Positions 7,797-16,656 of a DNA stretch of 64,000 nucleotides are shown in pieces. Origin of the DNA: JAGNRR01 sp965230665 (lineage in GTDB: Bacteria > Bacteroidota > Bacteroidia > Chitinophagales > Chitinophagaceae); assembly GCA_965230665.1 (NCBI GenBank), contig CBDDLM010000004.1:1364001-1428000 (forward strand), in the 5' to 3' direction. Within the stretch, counting starts at the first letter, position 1; every line of letters begins with the position of its first letter. A program made the position numbers and the translations under genes. A model generated the notes under the pieces. It worked only from the letters and a program-made list of their open reading frames with translations, was not told where the DNA came from and ran no database searches.

Positions 7797-8708
7797 ATGG
7801 TAGATATAACACATAAATCGAACACAAAACGCACAGCCGTTGCACAGGCTATTGTACATTCAAGTGATCTTGAAACCATAACTGCTGTAAAAGAAAACAA
7901 AGTACCCAAAGGAAATGTTTTGGACTTTGCTCGGGCGGCGGCCTTGCTCGCTGTAAAAAATACGAGTAATGTCATCCCGGATTGTCATCCTCTTCCTGTG
8001 GAACATTGTACCGTTGATTACGCATTGCAAGAAAAGGACATTATCATTCAACTTACCGTAGAAACGATTTACAAAACCGGAGTTGAGGTAGAAGCAATGC
8101 ATGGTGCAATGATTGCGGCATTGACTATTTATGATATGCTTAAACCAATTGATAAAGCGTTGATTATTGGTGATGTAAAACTGATTAAAAAGAAGGGTGG
8201 CAAATCATCCTTCAAAGATAATTTGGATGATATTCTTATTCCCGCACAAGTTACAGTTTGTAGTGATTCTGTAGTCTCTGGTAAAAAAGAGGATAAGGCT
8301 GGAGAGGCTATCGTTCAAAAGCTCAAATCGTATAACATAGCAACACGTAAAACAATTATTGCGGATGAGCCTCAGGAAATTGAAGAAACCATTAAAGCTG
8401 CTAAGGCACTTGAAATTCGTTTGCTCATTTTTACTGGCGGCACGGGGCTTTCACCCAGAGATATCACTCCAGAAACCATAAAACCTTTATTGGACAGAGA
8501 AATTCCAGGTTTAATGGAAGCCGCACGAAAGTATGGTCAGGATCGCACACATTATGCCATGTTATCGCGTGGTATCGCTGGAATGATAGGTAATATGCTT
8601 GTAATTACCCTTCCAGGATCTACACAAGGCGCCATAGAAAGTATGGATGCCCTCTTTCCATATGTCTTGCATATCTTTAAGGTCGCCCAAGGATTTAGAC
8701 ATTCATAA
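7797..8708 (+). CDS. moaCB: Bifunctional MoaC-MogA/MoaB fusion
   Basis: A 303-residue fusion. Residues 1 to about 155 are MoaC (cyclic pyranopterin monophosphate synthase), beginning MVDITHKSNTKRTA, with IPDCHPLP, GVEVEA and the catalytic Asp and Lys of IYDMLK. Residues from about 168 to the end are the MogA/MoaB fold (molybdopterin adenylylation), with FTGGTGLSPRDITPE and LSRGIAGMIG. The fused form is known in Bacteroidota. It is the last gene of the operon and converges with the lipoprotein gene at 8722. The fusion joins an early and a late step of the same pathway. Confidence 0.93.
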   Translation: MVDITHKSNTKRTAVAQAIVHSSDLETITAVKENKVPKGNVLDFARAAALLAVKNTSNVIPDCHPLPVEHCTVDYALQEKDIIIQLTVETIYKTGVEVEAMHGAMIAALTIYDMLKPIDKALIIGDVKLIKKKGGKSSFKDNLDDILIPAQVTVCSDSVVSGKKEDKAGEAIVQKLKSYNIATRKTIIADEPQEIEETIKAAKALEIRLLIFTGGTGLSPRDITPETIKPLLDREIPGLMEAARKYGQDRTHYAMLSRGIAGMIGNMLVITLPGSTQGAIESMDALFPYVLHIFKVAQGFRHS

Positions 8709-8721
8709 TGCAGAAATAGCA

Positions 8722-10134
8722 CTATTTGGCACCGAACTTCTTTTTCTTGCTAAATAAATTCCACTCTACCTTGTTCTCCCAATTTGGTTTGAGACGAATG
8801 GTTTTGGGTAACTCCAATGTAATCTCAGGCTGTTGTTGTTCAGCCAAATTTCCGGCGTCCCATTTACCATTGCCATTCTCATCATATAAAAGTCTAAGTT
8901 TATAGGATGTGGGTTTGAGCAAGTCGAAAAGAACTGGTTTATATAAATCAGTTGATCTTCTTATTTCTTCATTTTTAGAGTACACCAGCAAAATCGCATG
9001 CTTCTTTAAGAGCATAGAATCAATAAGGACGATAATACTACTGTAATCTTCTTTGGCCATTGTTCTGAAACGTAGGGTATCTGCTTTTGAACCCTTATCA
9101 GAAGAATCTCTTATAAAGGCCCTTTGTAAAATAAGTTTATAATCAGAGCCCATTTCCCAATGCGGCAATAATGTAACGACCCCATTAGAGTCATCATAAA
9201 TAGTGGACAAGCTTAAATCGAGAACTTCATTTTCGTAAAACCTAATCTTATCCGTATTAATGACCCCAGGTTGATCGCCTAAAATAATCTTAAGTGAATC
9301 TTGATAATCCATTTTATCTATTCGCTTAATATCAGGTATAAAAGAATAAGACAAAGCTCCTTTGGGCGTAAACCTCTTTTTTACAGGCTTTTTACCCGTC
9401 GTATCAATCATCTTCTCTTCAACAAATGAGTACAATACAAGACCGGAATCAGGTTTTGCTGCATCTATGACCTTATCCATAAATGCAATTTTTTCTCCTA
9501 AAGCATCGTATGTATAGTTTGCATTCTTATCAGCTAATGCAGCTATCTTGAATTGTTTATTGGGTAACCCTTTAAACTCAAAGTTTCCATTGGACCCCTT
9601 GGTTATATAAAGCGGTTTTTGTTTCAAAATCATGGAGTCTGGTGTAGCAGCCGGATAAAGCATGACTAAAGAGGAATCCCCTTTACCACTTTGAGCATCG
9701 TATATCTTGCCACGAAACGAAAGCGAATCGAAATAATCTCCAGTACTCAATGTTAGTTTCAAATCCTTAAATTGATTATTCTCTCTTCTATCGCGTACAG
9801 CTCCTCCAAAATCTAGTGTATAGGTTGTATTATCCTCAAGGAGTGAATCAGTTAACTCAATAATGACACTCTTCTTTTTAACTCTGATTTTCGGCTGCTG
9901 CTTTGTTAATGGGCTTATTCTAAAGTTCTTCTGAACATTATCCAGTTTAATATATTCGTCAAATTCAATAACTAGATTGCCTCCTTTGAAGTTCAGTAGA
10001 GAATCAACTTGTGCTTTGTTGATCAATTTCGGTGCTTCAGTATCCTTGGGGCCACCAGTTGGCTGTCCAATATTCGCACAGGAGCTTACGGTTAGTAAGG
10101 CTAGAATAATGATATAATTAAGCAAGTTTTTCAA
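8722..10134 (-). CDS. Ig-like (SbsA-type) domain lipoprotein
   Basis: A predicted lipoprotein of about 470 residues with Cys in LTVSSCANIGQPTGGPKD, followed by a bacterial Ig-like domain (IEFDEYIKLDN) to about residue 125. The rest is beta-rich and unassigned. There is no ATG near the N-terminus. A TTG at 10134 encodes MKNLLNY and lies six bases after a CATCTTTG box, matching the spacing at other genes here; the alternative is a TTG at 10143. The family is widespread in Bacteroidota and of unknown function, probably in the envelope. It converges with the Moco operon. Confidence 0.78.
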   Translation of the reverse strand: MKNLLNYIIILALLTVSSCANIGQPTGGPKDTEAPKLINKAQVDSLLNFKGGNLVIEFDEYIKLDNVQKNFRISPLTKQQPKIRVKKKSVIIELTDSLLEDNTTYTLDFGGAVRDRRENNQFKDLKLTLSTGDYFDSLSFRGKIYDAQSGKGDSSLVMLYPAATPDSMILKQKPLYITKGSNGNFEFKGLPNKQFKIAALADKNANYTYDALGEKIAFMDKVIDAAKPDSGLVLYSFVEEKMIDTTGKKPVKKRFTPKGALSYSFIPDIKRIDKMDYQDSLKIILGDQPGVINTDKIRFYENEVLDLSLSTIYDDSNGVVTLLPHWEMGSDYKLILQRAFIRDSSDKGSKADTLRFRTMAKEDYSSIIVLIDSMLLKKHAILLVYSKNEEIRRSTDLYKPVLFDLLKPTSYKLRLLYDENGNGKWDAGNLAEQQQPEITLELPKTIRLKPNWENKVEWNLFSKKKKFGAK

Positions 10135-10298
10135 GCGAGGCAAAGATGGTAGAAATGTTTCGAAGTATTGCTAAGAAATGATTAAAAAGGTAATCCATCC
10201 TATCTTTAGTTGACAGAATATTTGGTACAAGTATCTTTAATTCTAAGTTTCTTCTATATAAACGAATACAAAAAAGAAATAGCAAGCTACTCAGGGTA

Positions 10299-11384
10299 CT
10301 AACTTACATCAAAGTCAACAAAAACCTTCTTACTCTTTGGATGTGCCTGACAAGTCAGAATAAAGCCATCGGCTATCTCGTCATCTTCCAAGGCATAATT
10401 CACATCCATGTCAACTTCACCTTCAATAAGTTTAGCCTTACACGTGCAGCAAACTCCTCCTTTACAAGCGTAGGGTAGGTCAGCCCCTTTAGCCAAAGTA
10501 GCATCTAATATGGTAAAGCCATCATAAGCTAGTTTTAAATCAAAGGTTCTGTCGTCAACCTTCACAGTAATATCGCATAACTCACTTTCGTCAACTTCTT
10601 GCTCAGCTTTTGCCCTAGTTTGAAAGCCCACCTTTGTTGCAGAGGTAAATAGTTCAAATTTTACGTCAGTCTTATCCATGCCTTTACTTAGTAAGTAATC
10701 CTTTACTGCATGAATCATAGCCTCTGGTCCACAAATAAATGCCTTATCAATCGTATCTATAGAAAGTAATGTATTGCAAAGGGCATCGCATTTCTCTTCA
10801 TCAATACGACCACAGTTTATCTCACTTTCTAGCCGCTCTCGACTTAATACGTGCACTACTTGAAATCGATCTAGATGTTTATTTTTCAGTGCCTCAATTT
10901 CTTCTCGAAAAATGATAGACTGAAACTCTTTATTGCCGTATACCAATGTAAATGAACTGCTTGTCTCTTCGGCAAGAACTGTCTTAATAATACTTATAAC
11001 GGGAGTAATACCACTACCCGCCGCAAAAGCTACATAATTCTTTCTTTGACTTGCACTAATCTCAGTAGTAAAATTACCCATGGGTGCCATCGTTTCTAAG
11101 ACATCACCTACTGCTAACTGTTCATTCGCATAAGTAGAAAAAACACCTCCTTCAACTTTTTTAATTGCTACGCGCAATTCAGTTTCATAGGGAGCTGTAC
11201 ATATGGAATAAGAACGTCTAAGTTCCTCATTCTCATGTATATGCTTAAATGTAAGGTATTGACCAGGCAGAAACCTAAATTGATCCTTAAGCTCAGTTGG
11301 AACACGAAATGCTACGGAAACACAATCTGGAGTTTCTCTTGTTATATCACTTACTGTTAAAGAATAGAAACCTGTTTTAGACAT
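10299..11384 (-). CDS. PaaE-like ferredoxin/flavin NAD(P)H reductase
   Basis: A 361-residue electron-transfer protein. The N-terminal two thirds is a ferredoxin-NADP reductase module with the FAD motif RSYSICTAP, the NAD(P) region GSGITPVISIIK and CGPEAMI. The C-terminal 100 residues are a plant-type [2Fe-2S] ferredoxin with CKGGVCCTC and a later Cys in LTCQAH. This is the arrangement of phenylacetyl-CoA oxygenase reductase PaaE, but no paa genes are nearby, so the oxygenase partner is unknown. I chose the ATG at 11384, which lies four bases after a TATTTTTG box. Confidence 0.88.
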   Translation of the reverse strand: MSKTGFYSLTVSDITRETPDCVSVAFRVPTELKDQFRFLPGQYLTFKHIHENEELRRSYSICTAPYETELRVAIKKVEGGVFSTYANEQLAVGDVLETMAPMGNFTTEISASQRKNYVAFAAGSGITPVISIIKTVLAEETSSSFTLVYGNKEFQSIIFREEIEALKNKHLDRFQVVHVLSRERLESEINCGRIDEEKCDALCNTLLSIDTIDKAFICGPEAMIHAVKDYLLSKGMDKTDVKFELFTSATKVGFQTRAKAEQEVDESELCDITVKVDDRTFDLKLAYDGFTILDATLAKGADLPYACKGGVCCTCKAKLIEGEVDMDVNYALEDDEIADGFILTCQAHPKSKKVFVDFDVS

Positions 11385-11388
11385 CTTA

Positions 11389-11396
11389 CAAAAATA
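11389..11396 (-). promoter_or_regulatory. -7 box of the PaaE-like reductase
   Basis: TATTTTTG matches TAnnTTTG exactly and ends four bases before the ATG at 11384, predicting a transcript with essentially no leader. No clean -33 TTG is seen. Confidence 0.5.
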
Positions 11397-11464
11397 ACAC
11401 ACCTGCAAGGTTTATTGGCTATTCTGCTCACAAACCTCATAGATTCTTTTGTAAGAGATATAAG

Positions 11465-11923
11465 TTATTTACAAATAGAGGCTACTTCAACAACTTTTTT
11501 AACTGCACCCTGACACAATACCCCGTTCGAAGTAACAACAGGCTCACACTTGGAAGTCTGATCTTTACATTTACAAAGGGTCATGCTTATACTCTTTTTC
11601 TGAGGAGCGTTTAAACTAAAGCCGCCTTCGGTTGTTCGGTAAATTCTTGTAACAATGCTTGATGTTAAATCATTTGAGAAAACCTTTGTTTTTATAAAAA
11701 CGATGAGCTCACCTGTACTGGGTTCTACTAGTTTGTCAAGCTTAACTTTGCCAAACTTTGCACCCTTAAGTTCGAACGCATTCGCATACAAATCAACAAT
11801 CTTCTGCTCCGACATTTTTTGAAACCCTTTCTTACAAGTGACTCCATATCTATATTGCGCCTGAACAGTAAATGACAAACATACCAGAGTGGATAGTACA
11901 AATAATTTAATCATATTTCTCAT
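11465..11923 (-). CDS. Secreted protein of unknown function
   Basis: A 152-residue protein with a clear signal peptide, cleaved probably after VQAQ near residue 23. The mature part has several cysteines, including CKCKDQTSKC near residue 117, which suggests disulfides. I do not recognise a family. It lies alone between the reductase and the divergent mutL. A second in-frame ATG three codons in is an alternative start. Confidence 0.7.
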   Translation of the reverse strand: MRNMIKLFVLSTLVCLSFTVQAQYRYGVTCKKGFQKMSEQKIVDLYANAFELKGAKFGKVKLDKLVEPSTGELIVFIKTKVFSNDLTSSIVTRIYRTTEGGFSLNAPQKKSISMTLCKCKDQTSKCEPVVTSNGVLCQGAVKKVVEVASICK

Positions 11924-12061
11924 GCCCCATTGTTTTAATTAGATAGCAATTTACACTTTTTTAATCTTATTGAACAGTAAATAGTGCTATTCTTCAAATA
12001 AAAATACAACATTGTGAATAGCTGTGGAAAGTCGTCAATAAAAACGACAGGATGAAATGCA

Positions 12062-12088
12062 TTGGCTAACATCCATAAAATACATTTG
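12062..12088 (+). promoter_or_regulatory. Promoter of mutL
   Basis: TTG at 12062-12064 and TACATTTG at 12081-12088 are separated by 16 bases, shorter than the usual 19-20. The -7 box ends eight bases before the mutL ATG at 12097, so the message should be leaderless or nearly so. Confidence 0.55.
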
Positions 12089-12096
12089 TGTTCTCC

Positions 12097-13920
12097 ATGT
12101 CAGATATTATTAACTTATTACCCGATACGCTTGCTAACCAAATTGCAGCAGGTGAAGTAATACAACGTCCTGCAAGTGCTGTAAAGGAAATGCTTGAAAA
12201 CGCTATTGACGCAGGTGCGACCAATATCCATCTAATCTTGAAAGAGGCTGGAAAACAACTTATACAAGTAATCGATAATGGAATCGGTATGAGCGATACC
12301 GATGCGCGTATGTGCTTTGAGAGGCATGCTACTTCTAAGATTAACACCATTGATGACTTATTTAATGTTCGTACTATGGGCTTCAGAGGTGAGGCCTTAG
12401 CATCAATTGCAGCAGTTGCGCGAGTAGAATTGAAAACAAGACAGAAAAAAGATGATGCTGGCACAAGTATTATTATTGAAAACGGACAAGTCCAATCTCA
12501 AGAAGTTTGTCAAACTCCTGTTGGAACTTCGTTATCGGTAAAAAATTTATTCTACAATGTCCCCGCTCGAAGAAATTTCTTAAAAACGAATAGCACCGAA
12601 ATGCGGCATATTGTTGATGAATTTACACGTGTTGCAATGGCCTGTCCCGAAGTTGGCTTTAGGTTAACACATAATGATCATGACCTTTTTCATTTAGAAG
12701 AAAGTAAAAATACCGTTTCAAGGAAAAAATTAAAACAACGTATCCTAGCCCTGTTAGGGAATAACTTGCAAAACAAATTGGTTGGCGTTTCTGAAGAAAC
12801 AGACTTCATTCAAATTAATGGTTTTTGCGGAACTCCGGAAGCAGCAACTAAAACAAGAGGCCAACAATTCTTTTTTGTGAACAATCGCTTTATTAAAAGT
12901 GCTTATCTGAATCATGCGGTAAAAGGAGCTTATAGTCAAATTCTTCCAAAAGATACGTACCCTATGTTTGTTCTTTTTATCGATACCGATCCGAAACGTA
13001 TTGATATTAATGTGCATCCTACCAAACAAGAAATTAAGTTTGAAGAAGATAAGATAATTTATGCCTTTGTAAATAGTGCCGTAAAACATGCGCTCAGCAA
13101 GTTTAGTATTACACCTTCCATCGACTTTAATGTTGATGCAAACATCGAAAACCTAGAGGCTCTCAATAAACCCTTTAACGCTGAGAAACAGCAATCTACT
13201 AAAGATGACTTTCTATATCAATCATTTACGCAAAAGGGGCAAGCACATTTAATGCCTAAAACAAATGAGCGAAAACAATGGAAAGAACGATTTGCAATCC
13301 AGGATGAATTAGCTCATATCCAGCAGACAGACGAAGAAGTGAAATTCGTTGAAAAGAAACCATATTACTTCCAAGTAAGCAATGTTTATATCGGTTTTGC
13401 CCAAAGTGAAAAAGTATACTTAATTCATCAGCAAAACGCACACGAACGTGTTCTTTACGAACGCTTCTTGCAAACACAAGAACAACACATCGCAATTCAG
13501 AAATGCTTAGTGCCGCAAACCTGGGAACTTGGAGCCTCAGATGCAATTATTGTAAACGAGCTTTTAGAAGAACTCTTATCTTTAGGTTTTGAGCTAGAAG
13601 CCTTTGGAGGAAACACCTTTATTATACAAGGGGTTCCTGCAGATGTAGCCAGCGGTCATGAAATCGCAGTATTACAAGAACTTATTGAACACTATAAGTT
13701 TACAAGTACAAAAGGAAAACTCTCTAAACGAGAGCAACTCATCAGAACCATGGCAAGACAAAACGCCGTCCGTTCAGGGAAAAAACTAAGTGTTGATGAA
13801 ATACATGAACTAGTACAACAACTTTTTGCATGTCAGTTTCCAACTGAAAATTTTGACGGGGAAAAAACCATGATTGTCTTATCTTCATCTGAGATTGATG
13901 GTTTGTTTCAAAAAAAATAG
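12097..13920 (+). CDS. mutL: DNA mismatch repair protein MutL
   Basis: A 607-residue MutL. The N-terminal GHKL ATPase is intact: ENAIDAG, DNGIGM, GFRGEALASI and the C-terminal side of the ATPase with INVHPTKQEIKF. The C-terminal dimerisation domain is present, but the endonuclease motif DQHA(x2)E(x4)E is HQQNAHERVLYE here. The ACR and CPHGRP-type motifs are also unrecognisable (MARQNAVR and ENFDGEK at those places). I chose the ATG at 12097 rather than an upstream GTG because it fits the promoter and MutL N-termini. The 3' end overlaps the next gene. Confidence 0.95.
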   Translation: MSDIINLLPDTLANQIAAGEVIQRPASAVKEMLENAIDAGATNIHLILKEAGKQLIQVIDNGIGMSDTDARMCFERHATSKINTIDDLFNVRTMGFRGEALASIAAVARVELKTRQKKDDAGTSIIIENGQVQSQEVCQTPVGTSLSVKNLFYNVPARRNFLKTNSTEMRHIVDEFTRVAMACPEVGFRLTHNDHDLFHLEESKNTVSRKKLKQRILALLGNNLQNKLVGVSEETDFIQINGFCGTPEAATKTRGQQFFFVNNRFIKSAYLNHAVKGAYSQILPKDTYPMFVLFIDTDPKRIDINVHPTKQEIKFEEDKIIYAFVNSAVKHALSKFSITPSIDFNVDANIENLEALNKPFNAEKQQSTKDDFLYQSFTQKGQAHLMPKTNERKQWKERFAIQDELAHIQQTDEEVKFVEKKPYYFQVSNVYIGFAQSEKVYLIHQQNAHERVLYERFLQTQEQHIAIQKCLVPQTWELGASDAIIVNELLEELLSLGFELEAFGGNTFIIQGVPADVASGHEIAVLQELIEHYKFTSTKGKLSKREQLIRTMARQNAVRSGKKLSVDEIHELVQQLFACQFPTENFDGEKTMIVLSSSEIDGLFQKK

Positions 13921-14881
13921 ATTTTTTGCTTTGCTGTGCCTACTATTCATGGCAAGCGCCTGTAAAAAAGAACGGATACATGCCTCGTTTACAGAGGTTT
14001 CGTCACCGACGACATATCAATTATCCTGCGTCAAATTTGTGAATGATATAGGCTTTGCTTGCGGCGGTAGCCAATTCACGAAAAGCGAGATAATTAGAAC
14101 AATCGATGGTGGAGTTAGTTGGCACATTATTCCCCTGCCAACCAATGTTGAAAACAAGCAGCTGTATTCGATAGACGTATTGCCCAATGGCCGTTTTGAA
14201 GCTGTAGGGTTTGGAGGTGTTACCTATAGCAGCACCAACTTTGGAACAGATGTCGCATTTCAACAAGAACCTCGATGGGCACACTGGAGAAGTGTTTGTT
14301 TTAGGAGCAATGAAGAGGCTATTATTTGCGGAAGGGATGAGATAAAAACTGGCTTTATTACAAATATTCAAAAAGATAGTAACTGGAAATACCCTTGGAA
14401 CGATGACAGCCATTCTTTTGGAATGTATCATATAACCTTTGCTGATTCCGTGACAGGATATATTGCTGGATTTGGTGCTATTTACAAGACCACAGATGGA
14501 GGCAAGACATGGAATTTTACAGCAGCTAAGAACGATTATTTTACGGCCACAGCATGGTTCTCAACAACTGAAGGTGTTGCTATTGGCTGGGAAGGAAGTA
14601 TTCTACGAACAGAAAATGGAGGGGCAAATTGGAAAACGATTCGAAATGCCAACAAGCTGGCGCAAAAAAAAATATATCTTAAAAGTTTAGCAAAGAATGG
14701 TCAATCAGAGCTGATTGCGGTAGGAGAAAAAGGATGTGTAATTTATTCGAACGACCAAGGTAGAAGCTGGAAAGAACTAGATCATTTTACCTCTACCGAT
14801 TTTGAGAGTGTCTCCTTTTATGATCAGAACACATTTTTTGCGGTCGGGGATGGCGGACGTATTTTTAAGGTTGAATTATAA
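13898..14881 (+). CDS. YCF48/BNR-type beta-propeller lipoprotein
   Basis: A 327-residue predicted lipoprotein (lipobox FMASAC). The mature part contains repeated BNR/Asp-box motifs: RTIDGGVSW, KTTDGGKTW, RTENGGANW and SNDQGRSW. These are typical of YCF48-like seven-bladed beta-propellers. It begins 23 bases inside mutL, in another frame, and its stop codon abuts the ATG of moaA. It is therefore translated between two unrelated housekeeping genes. The ligand is unknown; YCF48 relatives act in assembly of membrane complexes, but that cannot be assumed here. Confidence 0.85.
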   Translation: MVCFKKNRFFALLCLLFMASACKKERIHASFTEVSSPTTYQLSCVKFVNDIGFACGGSQFTKSEIIRTIDGGVSWHIIPLPTNVENKQLYSIDVLPNGRFEAVGFGGVTYSSTNFGTDVAFQQEPRWAHWRSVCFRSNEEAIICGRDEIKTGFITNIQKDSNWKYPWNDDSHSFGMYHITFADSVTGYIAGFGAIYKTTDGGKTWNFTAAKNDYFTATAWFSTTEGVAIGWEGSILRTENGGANWKTIRNANKLAQKKIYLKSLAKNGQSELIAVGEKGCVIYSNDQGRSWKELDHFTSTDFESVSFYDQNTFFAVGDGGRIFKVEL

Positions 14882-15868
14882 ATGGAACCAATCTTAGACT
14901 CATACGGTAGAACACATAATTATCTGCGTATTTCACTTACAGATGCTTGTAACTTTCGGTGTTTCTATTGCATGCCTAATGAAGAGGTTAGCTCAACACC
15001 AAATGCCAAACTCATGCAACCTCATGAAATAGAGGTCATTGCTAAACAGTTTGTAGACATGGGCATTAATAAAATAAGGCTGACGGGAGGTGAACCCTTA
15101 GTAAGAAAAGAAGCAAGAGAAATTATTGCCCAACTATCTACATTACCCGTGGAGCTCTGTATTACCACCAATGGTGCACTGATTCATTTGTTTCAAGACA
15201 GTTTGCTCAAATCTTCGATTAGGTCTGTAAACATAAGTTTAGATACACTTCTAGAAGATAAATTTCAAATACTTACGAAGCGTTCCCACTTTAAACAAGT
15301 GCAAGAGAATATTGACTGGCTTTTGTCTAACAATTTTTCTGTAAAAATTAATGTGGTTCTTATAAAAGGAATTAACGATAATGAGATTAATGACTTTATT
15401 GAGCTGACACGCTCTAAGAAGGTTCATATTCGCTTTATTGAATTTATGCCATTTACGGATAACGGATGGCAAGATCAGCGGTTGGTTTCGCAACAAGAAA
15501 TTTTGAATCATGCTACAACCCAATTCGATATTATAAAACTTTATGACGAGCAAAACGCCACAGCCAAAAAATATAAAGCTATAGGGTGTGAGGGCACTTT
15601 TGCTGTTATCAGTACTATGACAAATCCTTTCTGTGATAGCTGCAATCGGATCCGTCTTACCGCTGACGGTAAAATCAAGAACTGTCTATTTTCAAAAACT
15701 GAAACCGATTTATTACGAGCATATCGCGCTAAGGAATCTATTGAACCTCTTATCAGATCTGCCATTCAAAACAAAAAAGAAAAACTAGGTGGACAGTTGT
15801 TTTCTAACTTTACGACCCAAGATTATCATCAACTTGAAAATCGAAGTATGATTAGTATTGGAGGGTAA
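14882..15868 (+). CDS. moaA: GTP 3',8-cyclase MoaA
   Basis: A 328-residue radical-SAM enzyme that, with MoaC, turns GTP into cyclic pyranopterin monophosphate. The N-terminal cluster motif is CNFRCFYCMP, the SAM-binding segment is LTGGEPLVR, and the second cluster cysteines are in NPFCDSCNRIRL plus a later NCLFS. The C-terminus ends in the conserved Gly-Gly. It supplies the one step missing from the Moco operon at 3.0-8.7 kb, yet sits 6 kb away behind mutL and a lipoprotein. It converges with the paralog array, with two bases between the stop codons. Confidence 0.96.
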   Translation: MEPILDSYGRTHNYLRISLTDACNFRCFYCMPNEEVSSTPNAKLMQPHEIEVIAKQFVDMGINKIRLTGGEPLVRKEAREIIAQLSTLPVELCITTNGALIHLFQDSLLKSSIRSVNISLDTLLEDKFQILTKRSHFKQVQENIDWLLSNNFSVKINVVLIKGINDNEINDFIELTRSKKVHIRFIEFMPFTDNGWQDQRLVSQQEILNHATTQFDIIKLYDEQNATAKKYKAIGCEGTFAVISTMTNPFCDSCNRIRLTADGKIKNCLFSKTETDLLRAYRAKESIEPLIRSAIQNKKEKLGGQLFSNFTTQDYHQLENRSMISIGG

Positions 15869-15870
15869 TC

Positions 15871-16656
15871 CTAAAAACGATAAAGTACACTAAGGTATAA
15901 AGACCGTTGTAAGTCATAATGTTTGTTTACAAATGTTCTATTATTCTTATCGGTATAGCGTACATCCATTACACTGTTTTTATACCGATTAAAAAAACGA
16001 TTGGTATAGCCCACTTCATAGCCCAAATGCTTGAATAAACGAAACCGAGACTGCTGAACGAAGACACGTGCGAAGAATTTTTGATAGAAATGGGTGATAT
16101 ACGTGTGATAATATTTTATTTGAGCTACTTTTCTTCTTTGATTATTTTCATAAATACTAATACCTAAACCGCTCTCTCCGTTATTCTCCAGTGCCGGTTG
16201 CCATACCATTCCAGTACCTAAATCGAGAATAAATTGTTTTTTGTTTATCGAGTGTCCTGCATTCAAAGAAAGACCAAAAGCACCATGTATTCTGTCAACA
16301 TCTGGTCCTAATGGTAAATTCGCATAGATTCCCGTAAAGCCTAAACGAGAGAGTTTCTCGCTATATCTATAATAGTAAATATTCGTACCGTAGTTTATTC
16401 TCGCTTCTAGAAAACAGCTTTTATGAACTCTGTAGATTACACCTGCTTCAATTATAGCATCTGTAGTAGGAAAAGTTCTTAACTCTTTGGAATAGTTCAA
16501 AATAGAATTATCCGATAAGACAACTTCCTTAGCTCCATGAAAGTTTCGCTTAAACTTTCCTCCTATCACGTACTCAAACTTTTGAGCATGAATACCCATG
16601 CATATAAAACTAAAAACGATAAAGTACACTAAGGTATAAAGACCGTTGTAAGTCAT
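15871..16656 (-). CDS. Outer-membrane beta-barrel-like paralog, copy C
   Basis: A 261-residue exported protein with an N-terminal signal peptide ending HAQ, many alternating aromatic/charged beta strands and a C-terminal aromatic residue (YRF), as in outer-membrane proteins. It is the last of three tandem paralogs. Its first 47 bases are also the last 47 bases of copy B read in another frame, so its signal peptide is overprinted on copy B's C-terminus. Residues around 70-190 differ from copies A and B, while both ends are nearly identical. I do not recognise the family. Confidence 0.78.
   Translation of the reverse strand: MTYNGLYTLVYFIVFSFICMGIHAQKFEYVIGGKFKRNFHGAKEVVLSDNSILNYSKELRTFPTTDAIIEAGVIYRVHKSCFLEARINYGTNIYYYRYSEKLSRLGFTGIYANLPLGPDVDRIHGAFGLSLNAGHSINKKQFILDLGTGMVWQPALENNGESGLGISIYENNQRRKVAQIKYYHTYITHFYQKFFARVFVQQSRFRLFKHLGYEVGYTNRFFNRYKNSVMDVRYTDKNNRTFVNKHYDLQRSLYLSVLYRF

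Noticed and set aside
8709..8721. Possible terminator between moaCB and the Ig-like lipoprotein gene.
   Set aside because: The 13-base gap has no stem of useful length.
12031..12048. Short hairpin GTCGT/ACGAC before mutL.
   Set aside because: Only five base pairs and no T-run; it is likely chance.
12001..12060. Two DnaA-box-like sequences (TGTGAATAG and TGTGGAAAG) upstream of mutL, with rpmH-rnpA-yidD elsewhere in the window, hinting at a replication origin.
   Set aside because: Both boxes are imperfect, no third box or clear AT-rich unwinding region accompanies them, and dnaA, dnaN or parAB are absent.
12066..12464. 132-residue minus-strand frame overlapping the mutL start.
   Set aside because: Antisense to the conserved MutL ATPase motifs; composition typical of a shadow frame.
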